50,448 nt of DNA from Anaerovibrio sp. (GTDB taxonomy: Bacteria; Bacillota; Negativicutes; Selenomonadales; Selenomonadaceae): the NCBI GenBank assembly GCA_028691285.1, contig JAQUZO010000002.1, forward strand, positions 1 through 50,448, read 5' to 3'. The notes under the pieces were generated by a model. That model made no database searches. It saw nothing but the letters and a program-made list of their open reading frames with translations, and was not told where the DNA came from. The translations under genes and the position numbers were made by a program. This document shows positions 1-9,222 of this stretch, piece by piece. How positions within the stretch are numbered: the stretch's first letter is position 1; each line of letters begins with the position of its first letter.

Positions 1-419
1 GCATCATCATGATGATGTGCATAGGCTACCTTGTTGCACCCCTGTTCCCTGGCATAGCGGTTGACTGCTCCCCGGCGAAAAAAAGCACAGGTATAGCATG
101 GATCCTTGCCGCCCTGAGCCTCGATAGCCCCGGCAATATCCACGGCAAAGCTCTCAAAGGGAATCCCCAGCTCCTCCATGAAGGCAGCAATGCGGGCCGT
201 ATCAAAATCATCTGAAAACATCGTATCCACCGTCAATGCCCGCAGCTCAAATTTTTTTTGCAGGCGCTTCTGCATCATCGCCATGGCATAAGCCATAAAA
301 ATGCTGTCTTTGCCGCCTGAAATACCCAGCAATATCCTGTCTCCATCCTCTATCATGGCAAATTCAGTTATCGCCCGCATCATTTTACTGAAATACAATT
401 GGGGCAGTACGAATTTCAT
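1..419 (-). CDS. TtcA/TilS-like PP-loop ATPase (tRNA thiolation-type), C-terminus cut by window edge
   Basis: Minus-strand translation MKFVLPQLYFSKMMRAITEFAMIEDGDRILLGISGGKDSIFMAYAMA... has the PP-loop SGGKDS motif, then CYTCAFFRRGAVNRYAREQGCNKVAYAHHHDD, typical of TtcA-like proteins. It runs off position 1. Confidence 0.8.
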   Translation of the reverse strand, partial: MKFVLPQLYFSKMMRAITEFAMIEDGDRILLGISGGKDSIFMAYAMAMMQKRLQKKFELRALTVDTMFSDDFDTARIAAFMEELGIPFESFAVDIAGAIEAQGGKDPCYTCAFFRRGAVNRYAREQGCNKVAYAHHHDD

Positions 420-459
420 CCTGCGTCAGCTCCTCTCAGCCGCATATTGATACCCAAAT

Positions 460-488
460 AAAAAAGGAGTCAGTCCCACACCAACTCC
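460..488 (-). terminator. Intrinsic terminator downstream of the DUF1292 gene
   Basis: Minus strand GGAGTTGG...CTGACTCC followed by TTTTTT. Confidence 0.6.
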
Positions 489-514
489 CCGAATCCACAG
501 CCTGAAAAGCAGCC

Positions 515-811
515 TTATTCTGATTCCTCTGCATCGCACATCTCTTCGTATACCGCCTGCACAGCATCGAACTCCTCATCAGTAGGATCGACATATTCGT
601 CCTCGCCATTCTCGTCCTTGACAATCTTGGCAATAATTACATTCTCTTCCTCTTCAAAGGCTTCGTCGTTCTCGACATTCAAGCCTATCAGCAGCGCAAA
701 ATCCATACCGTTCACAGGAATAATCATTTCCTGCTGATAGTACAGAGAATTACCCGCCTCATCCTTGAACTCTACCACAATATTCTCATCATCCAAAATT
801 TCTTCGCTCAT
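515..811 (-). CDS. DUF1292 (YrzB-like) acidic protein
   Basis: MSEEILDDENIVVEFKDEAGNSLYYQQEMIIPVNGMDFALLIGLN... matches DUF1292 character. Start chosen at the internal Met (811) rather than ORF start 823. Confidence 0.8.
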   Translation of the reverse strand: MSEEILDDENIVVEFKDEAGNSLYYQQEMIIPVNGMDFALLIGLNVENDEAFEEEENVIIAKIVKDENGEDEYVDPTDEEFDAVQAVYEEMCDAEESE

Positions 812-855
812 AATACACCCCACATTCTATATTGATTACAAATTCAGCTATGTGA

Positions 856-885
856 ATTGTAACTTACTTTATGCCGCCTTGTCAA
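856..885 (-). promoter_or_regulatory. Sigma-A-like promoter for the DUF1292 gene
   Basis: Minus strand TTGACA - 18 nt - TACAAT, directly abutting the stop codon of the upstream Abi-like gene. Confidence 0.6.
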
Positions 886-1836
886 TTATATATCATCCGT
901 TTCTGTCCCTGCCAGATTTTTGCTCCTGTAATAGGCAACCACCTTCATCATAAAATCCAAAGCAGTTTTTACGACAGGATTCGTCTCAAAATAATCAATA
1001 TGTCGGGAAAATCTGTTGTTTACCACGATATACAGAAGCTCCAGCTGCTTGATTTTTTCCTTTTGGCTGGTAACGATTTTGTCAAAGACCTCCAGCGTCG
1101 TCACAAAGTCATACAGAAATGGCACAGACAGCTTGGTACTGCGCATGGATACGCCGATGCCCGGTATATCCGCCACCAGCTGGCAAATATACTCATCCTT
1201 TTCCTGCTGACCGTTTTCCACCGCCCGCAAATCGTGCATGAGACAGTTATTGTGGGCAATACTGTTCCTGAGGTTGCGCACCGAATAAAAATACTGCGGT
1301 TCCACATGCTTTTGATTATACCTGCTGTAATAAAATTCGTAGAGCAGAATCAGATTGCTGAAGGTCAGCACCTCAATGACATTCCAGACGGCAAAATGGT
1401 CATGGTATTTATCGATAAGACCCGCTGTATAAGGCGCTTTCTGCCTTTCAATCTCTCTTGCCAGCCAGGGATGTTTTTTGAACAGATCTCCGACTATTTT
1501 GTAGCCGTCCTCCCGCTTGTTTTTTTCCAGAGACCCCAGCAGCCTGATTTTGGTGTAATGCTCCACATCAATGACAATGGAAAACAAAACGCGTCTTATA
1601 TATACATCCAGCAGAGAAAGCTCCTTGAGATATGCAAAATCCAGATTGACATACTGCCCAAGCCGCTCACCGGTTGTGTATTTACTGTAATTGCTGGCGT
1701 AGAACTTCAAGCGGAAATAATAAGTGTGATTGGTCAGAAATTCCTTTGCCTTTTTCTCATCAATCAGATTGAAGGTGATTCCCTTACTCTTCATCTGCTG
1801 AATCTGTCCATCTATGTTAAACTTTTCCCTCGGCAT
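886..1836 (-). CDS. Abi_2 (AbiD/AbiF-like) abortive-infection family protein with HEPN-type motif
   Basis: MPREKFNIDGQIQQMKSKGITFNLIDEKKAKEFLTNHTYYFRLKFYA... fits Abi_2 architecture; C-terminal half has RNSIAHNN (R-x4-H). Confidence 0.75.
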   Translation of the reverse strand: MPREKFNIDGQIQQMKSKGITFNLIDEKKAKEFLTNHTYYFRLKFYASNYSKYTTGERLGQYVNLDFAYLKELSLLDVYIRRVLFSIVIDVEHYTKIRLLGSLEKNKREDGYKIVGDLFKKHPWLAREIERQKAPYTAGLIDKYHDHFAVWNVIEVLTFSNLILLYEFYYSRYNQKHVEPQYFYSVRNLRNSIAHNNCLMHDLRAVENGQQEKDEYICQLVADIPGIGVSMRSTKLSVPFLYDFVTTLEVFDKIVTSQKEKIKQLELLYIVVNNRFSRHIDYFETNPVVKTALDFMMKVVAYYRSKNLAGTETDDI

Positions 1837-1866
1837 ATATTCACATCCTAACAGTAGACAAGCCTT

Positions 1867-2622
1867 TTATTTCATACGGTCTGCCAGCATATCTGCCGCC
1901 GCCAAAAGCCCTGCAATCATTGCCGGCGGTCTGGGCGGGCAGCCCGGCACATATATATCAACAGGAACGATTTTATCCGCTCCCCCCAGGACGGCATAGG
2001 TGTCACCATAGGTCTCACCGCCGGCCGCACAGGCACCGCAGGCCATCACCAGCTTCGGTTCCGGCATCGCTTCGTAGCTCATCCTCAGCGCCTGCTCCAG
2101 ATTGCGGGTCACCACACCGGTTACCATCAGCAAATCGGCATGGCGTGGCGAAGCTGCAAAAGCAACGCCATAGCGATGGAGGTCATAATAAGGATTGCTC
2201 ATTGCCCCCATCTCAAAATCACAGGCATTGCAGGAGCCTGCATCCAAATGGCGCACATGGAGAGAGCGGCCCAGCTTCTGATGCAGCACCTCTGCCAATA
2301 CCTCTTTGCCGGCCGCCACAAGATACGGCATGGCATCCTCATTGGAGCAGTGCAGCAGATTATCCGCCTGAATGCCCTCTTTGAGAACAGCTGCCGCACA
2401 GATATCTGTACATTTGCCGCAGAAAATACATTTTCTGTAATCTATTTGATAATCTCCATCCTGCACCTGAAAGGCTCCTACCGGACATACCGCCTGACAC
2501 TGAGGCAGCATATCGGCAGCTGCCGTTCCTGTCAGCCTGCCGCGAAAACGCGCACTGCCTTTGAGGGAAATTGATTCAGCAGCAATTTTATCCCGAAAAA
2601 TTCTTTCCAATACCTTAAACAT
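1867..2622 (-). CDS. Group-4 hydrogenase small subunit (HyfI/HycG-like) with N-terminal ferredoxin-like domain
   Basis: SCNACDFEMGAMSNPYYDLHRYG, MACGACAAGG and GCPPRPP are NuoB/HycG proximal-cluster motifs; N-terminal CQAVCPVGAF...CIFCGKCTDIC is ferredoxin-like. Confidence 0.85.
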   Translation of the reverse strand: MFKVLERIFRDKIAAESISLKGSARFRGRLTGTAAADMLPQCQAVCPVGAFQVQDGDYQIDYRKCIFCGKCTDICAAAVLKEGIQADNLLHCSNEDAMPYLVAAGKEVLAEVLHQKLGRSLHVRHLDAGSCNACDFEMGAMSNPYYDLHRYGVAFAASPRHADLLMVTGVVTRNLEQALRMSYEAMPEPKLVMACGACAAGGETYGDTYAVLGGADKIVPVDIYVPGCPPRPPAMIAGLLAAADMLADRMK

Positions 2623-2633
2623 ACCAATCCCCC

Positions 2634-4139
2634 TTATCTGTCAATACAGGCATAACAAAGCTCAAAGCTCTTATTGATCAGCGGAAAATCAGGAATGATA
2701 TCTCCCTGTACCGCAATGGTCAGCGCCGGCCAATTTGGGTAGGACGCACTGCGGACAAAAAGGCGATCAATCCTGCCTGCCCCGTCCAGCGCCAGGAAAT
2801 GAAAGTTGCTGCCCCGCGGCGATTCGCTGATTCCCCACGCCTCTCCGCCGCAATATTCCACATCGGCGCACAGAGGCATGCCCTGACAGTTTTCCAGCAT
2901 TTCCAGCAGCTTATCTGCCATTTCAAAGGAAGCAGACAGCTCACCGATTCTTACCAGCAGCCTGGCTGCCACATCTCCCATGGTTTTGGTATACGGCTTG
3001 AAATCAAGCTCAGGATAGATTCCATAGGCAAAATCGCTGCGGCTGTCATGGGCATAGCCGCTGGCACGGGCACCCACCCCCACCATGGCAAGGTCTTTGG
3101 CCGTTTTGGTACGGACAATGCCAGTAGTACGGATGCGGTTCTGGAAATTTTCCTGCTCCCTGAACATCGCCGCCAAATCCTCCACGCCCTCAGCAACATC
3201 ATCCAGCGTGCTGTGTATTTCCTCTATCAATTCCTGGGTAATATCCTGCCGCACACCGCCCGGCACAATCATGCCGCGCAGGAATCTGTTCCCGGCAATG
3301 CCCTCGCACAAACGCATCAGCTGCTCCTTCAGGCGTGAACCAAGGCTGATAGCAGGATTGAAGCCGACTCCGGCAGGCATATTGCCCAAATCACCGACAT
3401 GATTGGTGATTCTTTCCAGCTCAGACAGCAGGGTGCGGATAATCTCTGCCCGCCGCGGAACTGCCGCACCGGCTATTTTCTCTGCCGCCTGGCAAAAGCT
3501 CCAGGTATTGGCAATGCTGCAGGCACCGCAGATACGCTCCACGATATGCAGAGCCTCTGCGGGAGTTTTGCCCTCCACTGCCTTTTCAAGGCCGCGATGT
3601 GTAAAAAACAGCTTGGCATCAAGCTGCAGCATGGACTCGCCTGCCTGGCTGAAACGAAAATGCCCAGGCTCAATAATGCCGGCATGGATAGGCCCGACCG
3701 GCACCTCAAAAAGCCCCTGCCCTTTGGCAGTACGCATCTTGAACTGTCTCTCACCGCGTACCTTGGCATTGACCCGGACGGATTTTCTCAATGGATAAAA
3801 ATCTTCCGGATAGCTTTCGTGCAGTACCAACGGACGCAGATCAGGATGCCCCTCTGCCGTCAGACCAAACATATCCTTGATTTCACGCTCATACCAGGCA
3901 GCAGCCGGTATGGCATGCGTCAGGCTTGGATAGCTGAGGGAGCCCTCAGGCTCGAACGCCGCCTTGACAACGCAGATATCCTTCTTCTCAGGCAGCTCAA
4001 AGCAGCAGTATATGGCATAGCCTGCCCCCTGAGCTGTTTCATCCCGCCCGAACATGGCAGTCAGCGGATGCTGACCCTGGGCATAAACCTGCTCTGCTGC
4101 TGCCAGCAAAGACTCAGGACTGATTAATTTATCCATCAA
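2634..4139 (-). CDS. Group-4 hydrogenase large subunit (HyfG/HycE-like; NuoC-NuoD fusion)
   Basis: NuoC-like N-terminus (WYEREIKDMFGL...HPDLRPLVLHESYPEDFYPLRK); NuoD/HycE-like HFRFSQAGESMLQLDAKLFFTHRGLEK, ERICGACSIAN, ESPRGSNFHFLALDG; C-terminal LCYACIDR. Confidence 0.87.
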   Translation of the reverse strand: MMDKLISPESLLAAAEQVYAQGQHPLTAMFGRDETAQGAGYAIYCCFELPEKKDICVVKAAFEPEGSLSYPSLTHAIPAAAWYEREIKDMFGLTAEGHPDLRPLVLHESYPEDFYPLRKSVRVNAKVRGERQFKMRTAKGQGLFEVPVGPIHAGIIEPGHFRFSQAGESMLQLDAKLFFTHRGLEKAVEGKTPAEALHIVERICGACSIANTWSFCQAAEKIAGAAVPRRAEIIRTLLSELERITNHVGDLGNMPAGVGFNPAISLGSRLKEQLMRLCEGIAGNRFLRGMIVPGGVRQDITQELIEEIHSTLDDVAEGVEDLAAMFREQENFQNRIRTTGIVRTKTAKDLAMVGVGARASGYAHDSRSDFAYGIYPELDFKPYTKTMGDVAARLLVRIGELSASFEMADKLLEMLENCQGMPLCADVEYCGGEAWGISESPRGSNFHFLALDGAGRIDRLFVRSASYPNWPALTIAVQGDIIPDFPLINKSFELCYACIDR

Positions 4140-5638
4140 CTGACACCTCCCAGGACAATCTGCGCAGCATGGCTCAGCAGATTATTCAGCACTGTAATTT
4201 CACTCAATCCGGCACTGGCAGCACAGCTGAAAAGCAGCAGCCCCGCCAGGGCCAGTGAATCCGTAAAGCCCAAAAGCTCTCCTGCAGATTTCTTTTTTGC
4301 CTGACCGCCGAACATACGCATAACATGATACAAAATTCCAATCAGCATGCCTGCCAGCAAAATCAGCAACAGAATTCCCAGCCACGGATGATCTGCCTGA
4401 AAAAAGCCAAAAATAATATAGAACTTGCTGAAGAAGATGCCAAAAGGCGGCATCCCCAGGATTCCCACGATGCCCAGCAGCCAGAACATGGCTGTCCTTG
4501 GCGTCTGAGTCATCATGCCGTGGATGCGCATCATATTCTTCGTGCCAAATTCCTCCATAATAGTACCGGCTGTGTAAAAGAGCGAATATTTTACCAAAGC
4601 ATGATTAAACATGTGCAAAAGCATTGCCTGAGCTGCAGATGGAACGAAAAGCCCCAGCCCTGCCATCATCAGGCCAAAATTTTCCATGGAGGAATACGCC
4701 AGCATACGCTTGACATCTCTCTGTACCAGCACAAAAGGCACAGCAGCAGCCACCGTGAACAGTCCGAAGAACAAGCACAGACCGCTGATGAAATCCACAC
4801 CTATCGCCGGCAGCAGGATAATGATATTCCTGATCAGTACATAAAGAGCACAAATACACAGGGACCCGGACAAAAGCCCGCTGGTCAGTGCAGGTGCCTC
4901 GGAATGGGCATCCGGCAGCCAGGCGTGCATCGGTGCCAGACCGATCTTAGTTCCATAGCCCACAAACAGAAAACAGAATGCAAACCTTGCCATAGGCGAA
5001 TCGATGCTGTCCACATGCTGCGCCATATAAAGCCAGTCCAGAGGATTGGCAGGCCCGATATCCGTGAGCTGGATATAATACACCAGAATCGTGCCCAGCA
5101 ATGCCAGACAGATTCCCACGGTACATACCATGACATATTTCCAGGCTGCCTCCAGAGAAGTTCTGGTGAACTTAAAGGCTACCAGCAAAGCAGAAACCAG
5201 CGTCGTAGCCTCAATAGCCACCCACATCAGGCCAAGATTGTTCACCGTAACCACCACGAGCATGATCCAGACAAAGATATGGGACAGGGCATAAAAGCGC
5301 CCCTCCAGACGCCCAAAGCGGCGCAGGTAGCCATAGCGCTTGTTGGTATCTCTGTCCAGGTACGCCTTGCTTGTCCAGGCAAAGGCAAGGTACAGGGTAC
5401 CGATTATCAACAGCATCCACACGCTCAATGCGTCCAGATACAGATAGGCATCCCGATAGGGAGAATACACATCAAAGCTCGCCACCAAAAGGGCAATCGC
5501 GCCGAAAACAGCAGTTGCAGCCAGCCTGTTCAGCCAATGCAGGACATCCTTGTGCAGCAGATTGACTGCTGAAATCATACTGAAAACCACAGGCAGTGCA
5601 AGTATGATATAGATAAGGTCACTTATACTAAAATTCAT
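4136..5638 (-). CDS. Hydrogenase-4 subunit F-like (NuoN/MrpD-family antiporter-like)
   Basis: Polytopic; GTKIGLAPMHAWLPDAHSEAPALTSGLLSG and DVKRMLAYSSMENFGLMMAGLG motifs. Confidence 0.85.
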   Translation of the reverse strand: MNFSISDLIYIILALPVVFSMISAVNLLHKDVLHWLNRLAATAVFGAIALLVASFDVYSPYRDAYLYLDALSVWMLLIIGTLYLAFAWTSKAYLDRDTNKRYGYLRRFGRLEGRFYALSHIFVWIMLVVVTVNNLGLMWVAIEATTLVSALLVAFKFTRTSLEAAWKYVMVCTVGICLALLGTILVYYIQLTDIGPANPLDWLYMAQHVDSIDSPMARFAFCFLFVGYGTKIGLAPMHAWLPDAHSEAPALTSGLLSGSLCICALYVLIRNIIILLPAIGVDFISGLCLFFGLFTVAAAVPFVLVQRDVKRMLAYSSMENFGLMMAGLGLFVPSAAQAMLLHMFNHALVKYSLFYTAGTIMEEFGTKNMMRIHGMMTQTPRTAMFWLLGIVGILGMPPFGIFFSKFYIIFGFFQADHPWLGILLLILLAGMLIGILYHVMRMFGGQAKKKSAGELLGFTDSLALAGLLLFSCAASAGLSEITVLNNLLSHAAQIVLGGVS

Positions 5639-5642
5639 CTCA

Positions 5643-6272
5643 TTACCCCTTCAGCTTCTTCATAACACTGGTATCCGTAGTCATAAAGGACAAACGCATC
5701 CTGGAGGTCAGGATGACCAGTACGACCACGGCAATCAGGACATCAAGGAAAACGCCCAGCTCTACCACCAGAGGCAGCCCTTCAGTCATGAGAAGGCCCA
5801 GGAGGTAAATACCGTTTTCCAGGGTAATCAGCCCAACAATCTGTATGATTGCGCGCTTGCGCAGCACCATCAGGGATAAACCCGTCATGATCATCAAAAT
5901 CGAGGCAGCAATAATATCGCGTCCGGCAGAGCCAGGCAGCAGCCTTTCCACTATAGCATAGCCCATCACCAAAAAAAGCGCTGCGGCCATAGTTGAATAA
6001 TTGACATTGCTTTCTGATAAAATTTCCCGCTCATTGGTCAGCTTGCCTACCAGATTCCAAACAGCCCCCGGAATGAATATCACCTTGACAGCCAGAGTCA
6101 GGATACCAGGCAGCAGTGCATGCAGCCCCGAGCCGGATGACAGTCCCAGCCCAAAACAGGCAATGGAAATGATAACAGATTGACTGGCAAGACAGATAAC
6201 GGCCCGCCGTAAATTTGTAATTCTGGTCTGCAGAAATACTACAAGAACCAGAAATACCACTAAATACTCCAT
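5643..6272 (-). CDS. Hydrogenase-4 subunit E-like (NuoK-like)
   Basis: MEYLVVFLVLVVFLQTRITNLRRAVICLASQSVIISIACFGL...GLITLENGIYLLGLLMTEGLPLVVELGVFLDVLIAVVVLVIL. Start placed at 6272. Confidence 0.82.
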   Translation of the reverse strand: MEYLVVFLVLVVFLQTRITNLRRAVICLASQSVIISIACFGLGLSSGSGLHALLPGILTLAVKVIFIPGAVWNLVGKLTNEREILSESNVNYSTMAAALFLVMGYAIVERLLPGSAGRDIIAASILMIMTGLSLMVLRKRAIIQIVGLITLENGIYLLGLLMTEGLPLVVELGVFLDVLIAVVVLVILTSRMRLSFMTTDTSVMKKLKG

Positions 6273-6285
6273 TTTTCCGTCCTCC

Positions 6286-7170
6286 TCACTCTGCAATAAT
6301 CGCCAGCAGCAACAAAACAATCGCCGCCCCCATATAAACACGCACCTTAAAAAGACGCATCTTGTTGTTGAGTATTTCTACAACACCAATCAAGACAGCA
6401 CAGCATAGAATTTTTACTGCCAGCGGTACGGACAGGGGTAAATAAAGAGCACCGAACAGTGTCAGGAAAACCATCATCTTCAGCATACTGCCCAGATGGA
6501 TCAGAGCCAGCAAGGGCCCTGAATATTCCAGAGTCATGCCCTCATGAATCATGGTCAGCTCCAAATGAGTATCCGGATTATCTACCGGCAGACGGCAGTT
6601 CTCAGCCAGAATCACCAAAAAGAATGCCACGCATGCCAGAGCAGCAGATACCGTAAAATATGCACCGTCATAGTCAATGACCATACCCGATAAAGTAGTG
6701 GTATGATACCGCAGGCTGTTGATGAGGATAGCCAGCATCACTGCCGGTTCTACCAGCACGGAAATATAAATTTCCCTGGCGCCGCCCATCCCGCCGAAAG
6801 CAGTAGCCGCATCCATGGAAGACAACGACATAAAGAACCGTCCCAGGGCAAGGATATAAACAAAAACAAATGCGTCGCTGATAGTCAGCTGCCCTGCCAA
6901 AAAGCCCGGCACCATAGCTGCCGCCAGAAAACTGGTCATGAAATACACTATCGGCGCCAAAATGAAAATGCTGCTGGTATACGGTGTCAGGATGACCGGC
7001 TTCCTCCACCACTTGCGCAGATCAAAATACTCCTGCAGGACACTCGCCCCCTGACGCTTCTGCAGTCGCGCCTTCACCTTGCTGATGATTCCGGCAAGCA
7101 AAGGTGCAAAGGCGAGAAGAACAAGGGCCTGTACTATATTGAGAGCCAAGCCTTCAAGAATGTAGCCCAT
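6286..7170 (-). CDS. Hydrogenase-4 subunit C-like (HycD/NuoH family)
   Basis: PLLAGIISKVKARLQKRQGASVLQEYFDLRKWWRK...FGGMGGAREIYISVLVEPAVML...LPVDNPDTHLELTMIHEGMTLEYSGP are HycD/HyfC signatures. Confidence 0.87.
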   Translation of the reverse strand: MGYILEGLALNIVQALVLLAFAPLLAGIISKVKARLQKRQGASVLQEYFDLRKWWRKPVILTPYTSSIFILAPIVYFMTSFLAAAMVPGFLAGQLTISDAFVFVYILALGRFFMSLSSMDAATAFGGMGGAREIYISVLVEPAVMLAILINSLRYHTTTLSGMVIDYDGAYFTVSAALACVAFFLVILAENCRLPVDNPDTHLELTMIHEGMTLEYSGPLLALIHLGSMLKMMVFLTLFGALYLPLSVPLAVKILCCAVLIGVVEILNNKMRLFKVRVYMGAAIVLLLLAIIAE

Positions 7171-9158
7171 TATAATACCCCCCAGATTAAAACAAAAATC
7201 ATGGCAAGCATGGTATAGCCGATATAAAGGCTCACACTGCCCTCCTGAATATGCCGGAATGCCGAGGATGAAGCAATCATCCAGGTTTGAACAGGCTTAT
7301 ACAGCTTCTCGGTAAACAAATCCGGAATCTCCAGGTAGAATTTCATCTTGCGGCCATAATAATCATGATCCTTCCTCAGATATTCCGTATGGCGCTGAGG
7401 GTTGAGAATCGTGCCGAAGGCACGGCGCAGCGGCTTGCTGAAGCCGGTTGCCGTATACTGCTGACGGCTGGTTGGATATGTACCGCAGTTCCAGGTCACA
7501 TCGCGGCGCACAAAGCCCCTGGTCGTGCCGATAAAAATTGCTGCGATAAAAATGCCCAGTAATATGGCAAGAGCCAAAATGAGTACAGGACTATATACAG
7601 CATAATGTCCGCTGCCGCCCCAGATAATGCCGAAAGCACCACCCATCGGTGTACTGAGAGGTCCGGCCACCACACTCTGCATAACATTGACTACAGGGTC
7701 AGGGACAACGCCAGCCGCCACCACCAAAAAGGCTGCTATGCCCATCCCAAGCAGCATGAAAAATGGCTGCTCATGAGCATTCTCGACAATATGGCTGCGT
7801 GGGCGTCCCAAAAAAGCAATGCCGTAGAGGCGCACAAAGCAGCCCAGAGCTGCCGCGCCCGTAAGCCCCAGCATAATAAAGGCAAAAATCACCAAAAGGC
7901 GCAGCTCCGGCGTGCCTGCCTGCTGTGCAAGTGTAATAAAGCTCTGCAGCACCAGCCACTCCCCAATCAGGCCGCTGGTGAAGGGCATGGAGGACAATGC
8001 CATCGCTCCGATAAGCGTAAAAAATGCCGTGTAAGGCATCTTTTTGATCAGACCACCCATTTTTTCGATGTTTTTGCTGCCCACGGCGTGCATGACCGCA
8101 CCAGCACTCATGAACATCAGCCCCTTCATCAGGCTGTGGCTGAAAGCATGCACCATAGCAGCTGTAAAGGCTACGACAGCCAGCGGTGCCAGATTCATGG
8201 ACATCAAAACCATGCCGCAGCCAAAAGCGGCAAAAATAATACCCATATTTTCTACGGAGGAATATGCAAGAATGCGCTTCATATCAACTTCCATCGTGCC
8301 GTAAAGAACCGCCAGGAAGGCAGAAACCAAGCCAACAAGCATGACCAGCAGGCCATACCAGAATACATCCATGCCAATGAACTGAAAAACAAAGCGCCCA
8401 AAGCCATAAAGAGCCACCTTCAGCATGACACCACTCATGAGAGCAGATACATGGCTCGGTGCCGCAGGATGGGCATTCGGCAGCCAGATATGCAGCGGCA
8501 TAAGTCCCGATTTCAGGGCAAAGCCTGCAAAGGCACATAAAAAAGCGATATGGCGCATAATACCGTCCAGGTTATTATGCATCATATCAGCAAAGGAAAA
8601 GCTGGCAGAATGGCTGCCCAGCAGATAAAAAGCAATCAGAATCGCTGCAGTGCCAAGATGGGTCATCACCATATACTGATAGGCCGCCGCCACGGTATCC
8701 TTATTGCCCGCTTCATGGTTGACCAGCAAAAAGGATACCAGCGCCATAATTTCCCAGGCAACAATAAAAGTAAAGGCATCACCAGCAAGCAGAACTGCCG
8801 TGATAGACAGCAGAAAAAGATTCCACAGGCCAGTCAGGGCACGGATACGCTTACCTAGATACCCCTTGGCATAATCTAAAGCATAAATGCTGATAAAAAA
8901 ACCGGCAATCCCGGTTATAGATACAAACACACCACTCCAGCCATCTGCTATCAGGGAATAACTGCCCCAGGATGCATCAATCAGCAATGCAGACTTCGGC
9001 ATAATCAGATATGCTATCCCGCTGAATGCTGTCATCCCGCTGGCAGCCACCGCACAGAGCATCCCCGCATAATGTGCGGTCAGCTCCAGCTTCTTTGGCC
9101 AGATAATGGTCAGTGCTCCCACTAGATAAACCAGCAGGGACCCTAACAATACATTCAT
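7170..9158 (-). CDS. Hydrogenase-4 subunit B-like (HycC/NuoL family)
   Basis: 662 aa polytopic; KSGLMPLHIWLPNAHPAAPSHVSALMSGVMLK and DMKRILAYSSVENMGIIFAAFG motifs; gene order hyfB-C-E-F-G-I. Confidence 0.87.
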   Translation of the reverse strand: MNVLLGSLLVYLVGALTIIWPKKLELTAHYAGMLCAVAASGMTAFSGIAYLIMPKSALLIDASWGSYSLIADGWSGVFVSITGIAGFFISIYALDYAKGYLGKRIRALTGLWNLFLLSITAVLLAGDAFTFIVAWEIMALVSFLLVNHEAGNKDTVAAAYQYMVMTHLGTAAILIAFYLLGSHSASFSFADMMHNNLDGIMRHIAFLCAFAGFALKSGLMPLHIWLPNAHPAAPSHVSALMSGVMLKVALYGFGRFVFQFIGMDVFWYGLLVMLVGLVSAFLAVLYGTMEVDMKRILAYSSVENMGIIFAAFGCGMVLMSMNLAPLAVVAFTAAMVHAFSHSLMKGLMFMSAGAVMHAVGSKNIEKMGGLIKKMPYTAFFTLIGAMALSSMPFTSGLIGEWLVLQSFITLAQQAGTPELRLLVIFAFIMLGLTGAAALGCFVRLYGIAFLGRPRSHIVENAHEQPFFMLLGMGIAAFLVVAAGVVPDPVVNVMQSVVAGPLSTPMGGAFGIIWGGSGHYAVYSPVLILALAILLGIFIAAIFIGTTRGFVRRDVTWNCGTYPTSRQQYTATGFSKPLRRAFGTILNPQRHTEYLRKDHDYYGRKMKFYLEIPDLFTEKLYKPVQTWMIASSSAFRHIQEGSVSLYIGYTMLAMIFVLIWGVL

Positions 9159-9222
9159 TTCTTCAACTCCATTATAAAATATTTAATATCGTTTCCCGCA
9201 AAAAAAGCAGCAGGAAATGACC

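Noticed and set aside
871-1851. 326-aa plus-strand ORF opposite the Abi_2 gene
   Set aside because: The minus-strand reading has coherent Abi_2/HEPN motifs; the plus reading does not.
4325-5572. 415-aa plus-strand ORF opposite hyfF
   Set aside because: Gln/His-rich shadow of a membrane-protein gene.
9170-9215. TATAAT and hairpin upstream of hyfB considered as promoter/terminator
   Set aside because: The TATAAT overlaps the likely SD region (TATAATGGAG), and the T-run lies in the hairpin loop rather than after the stem.
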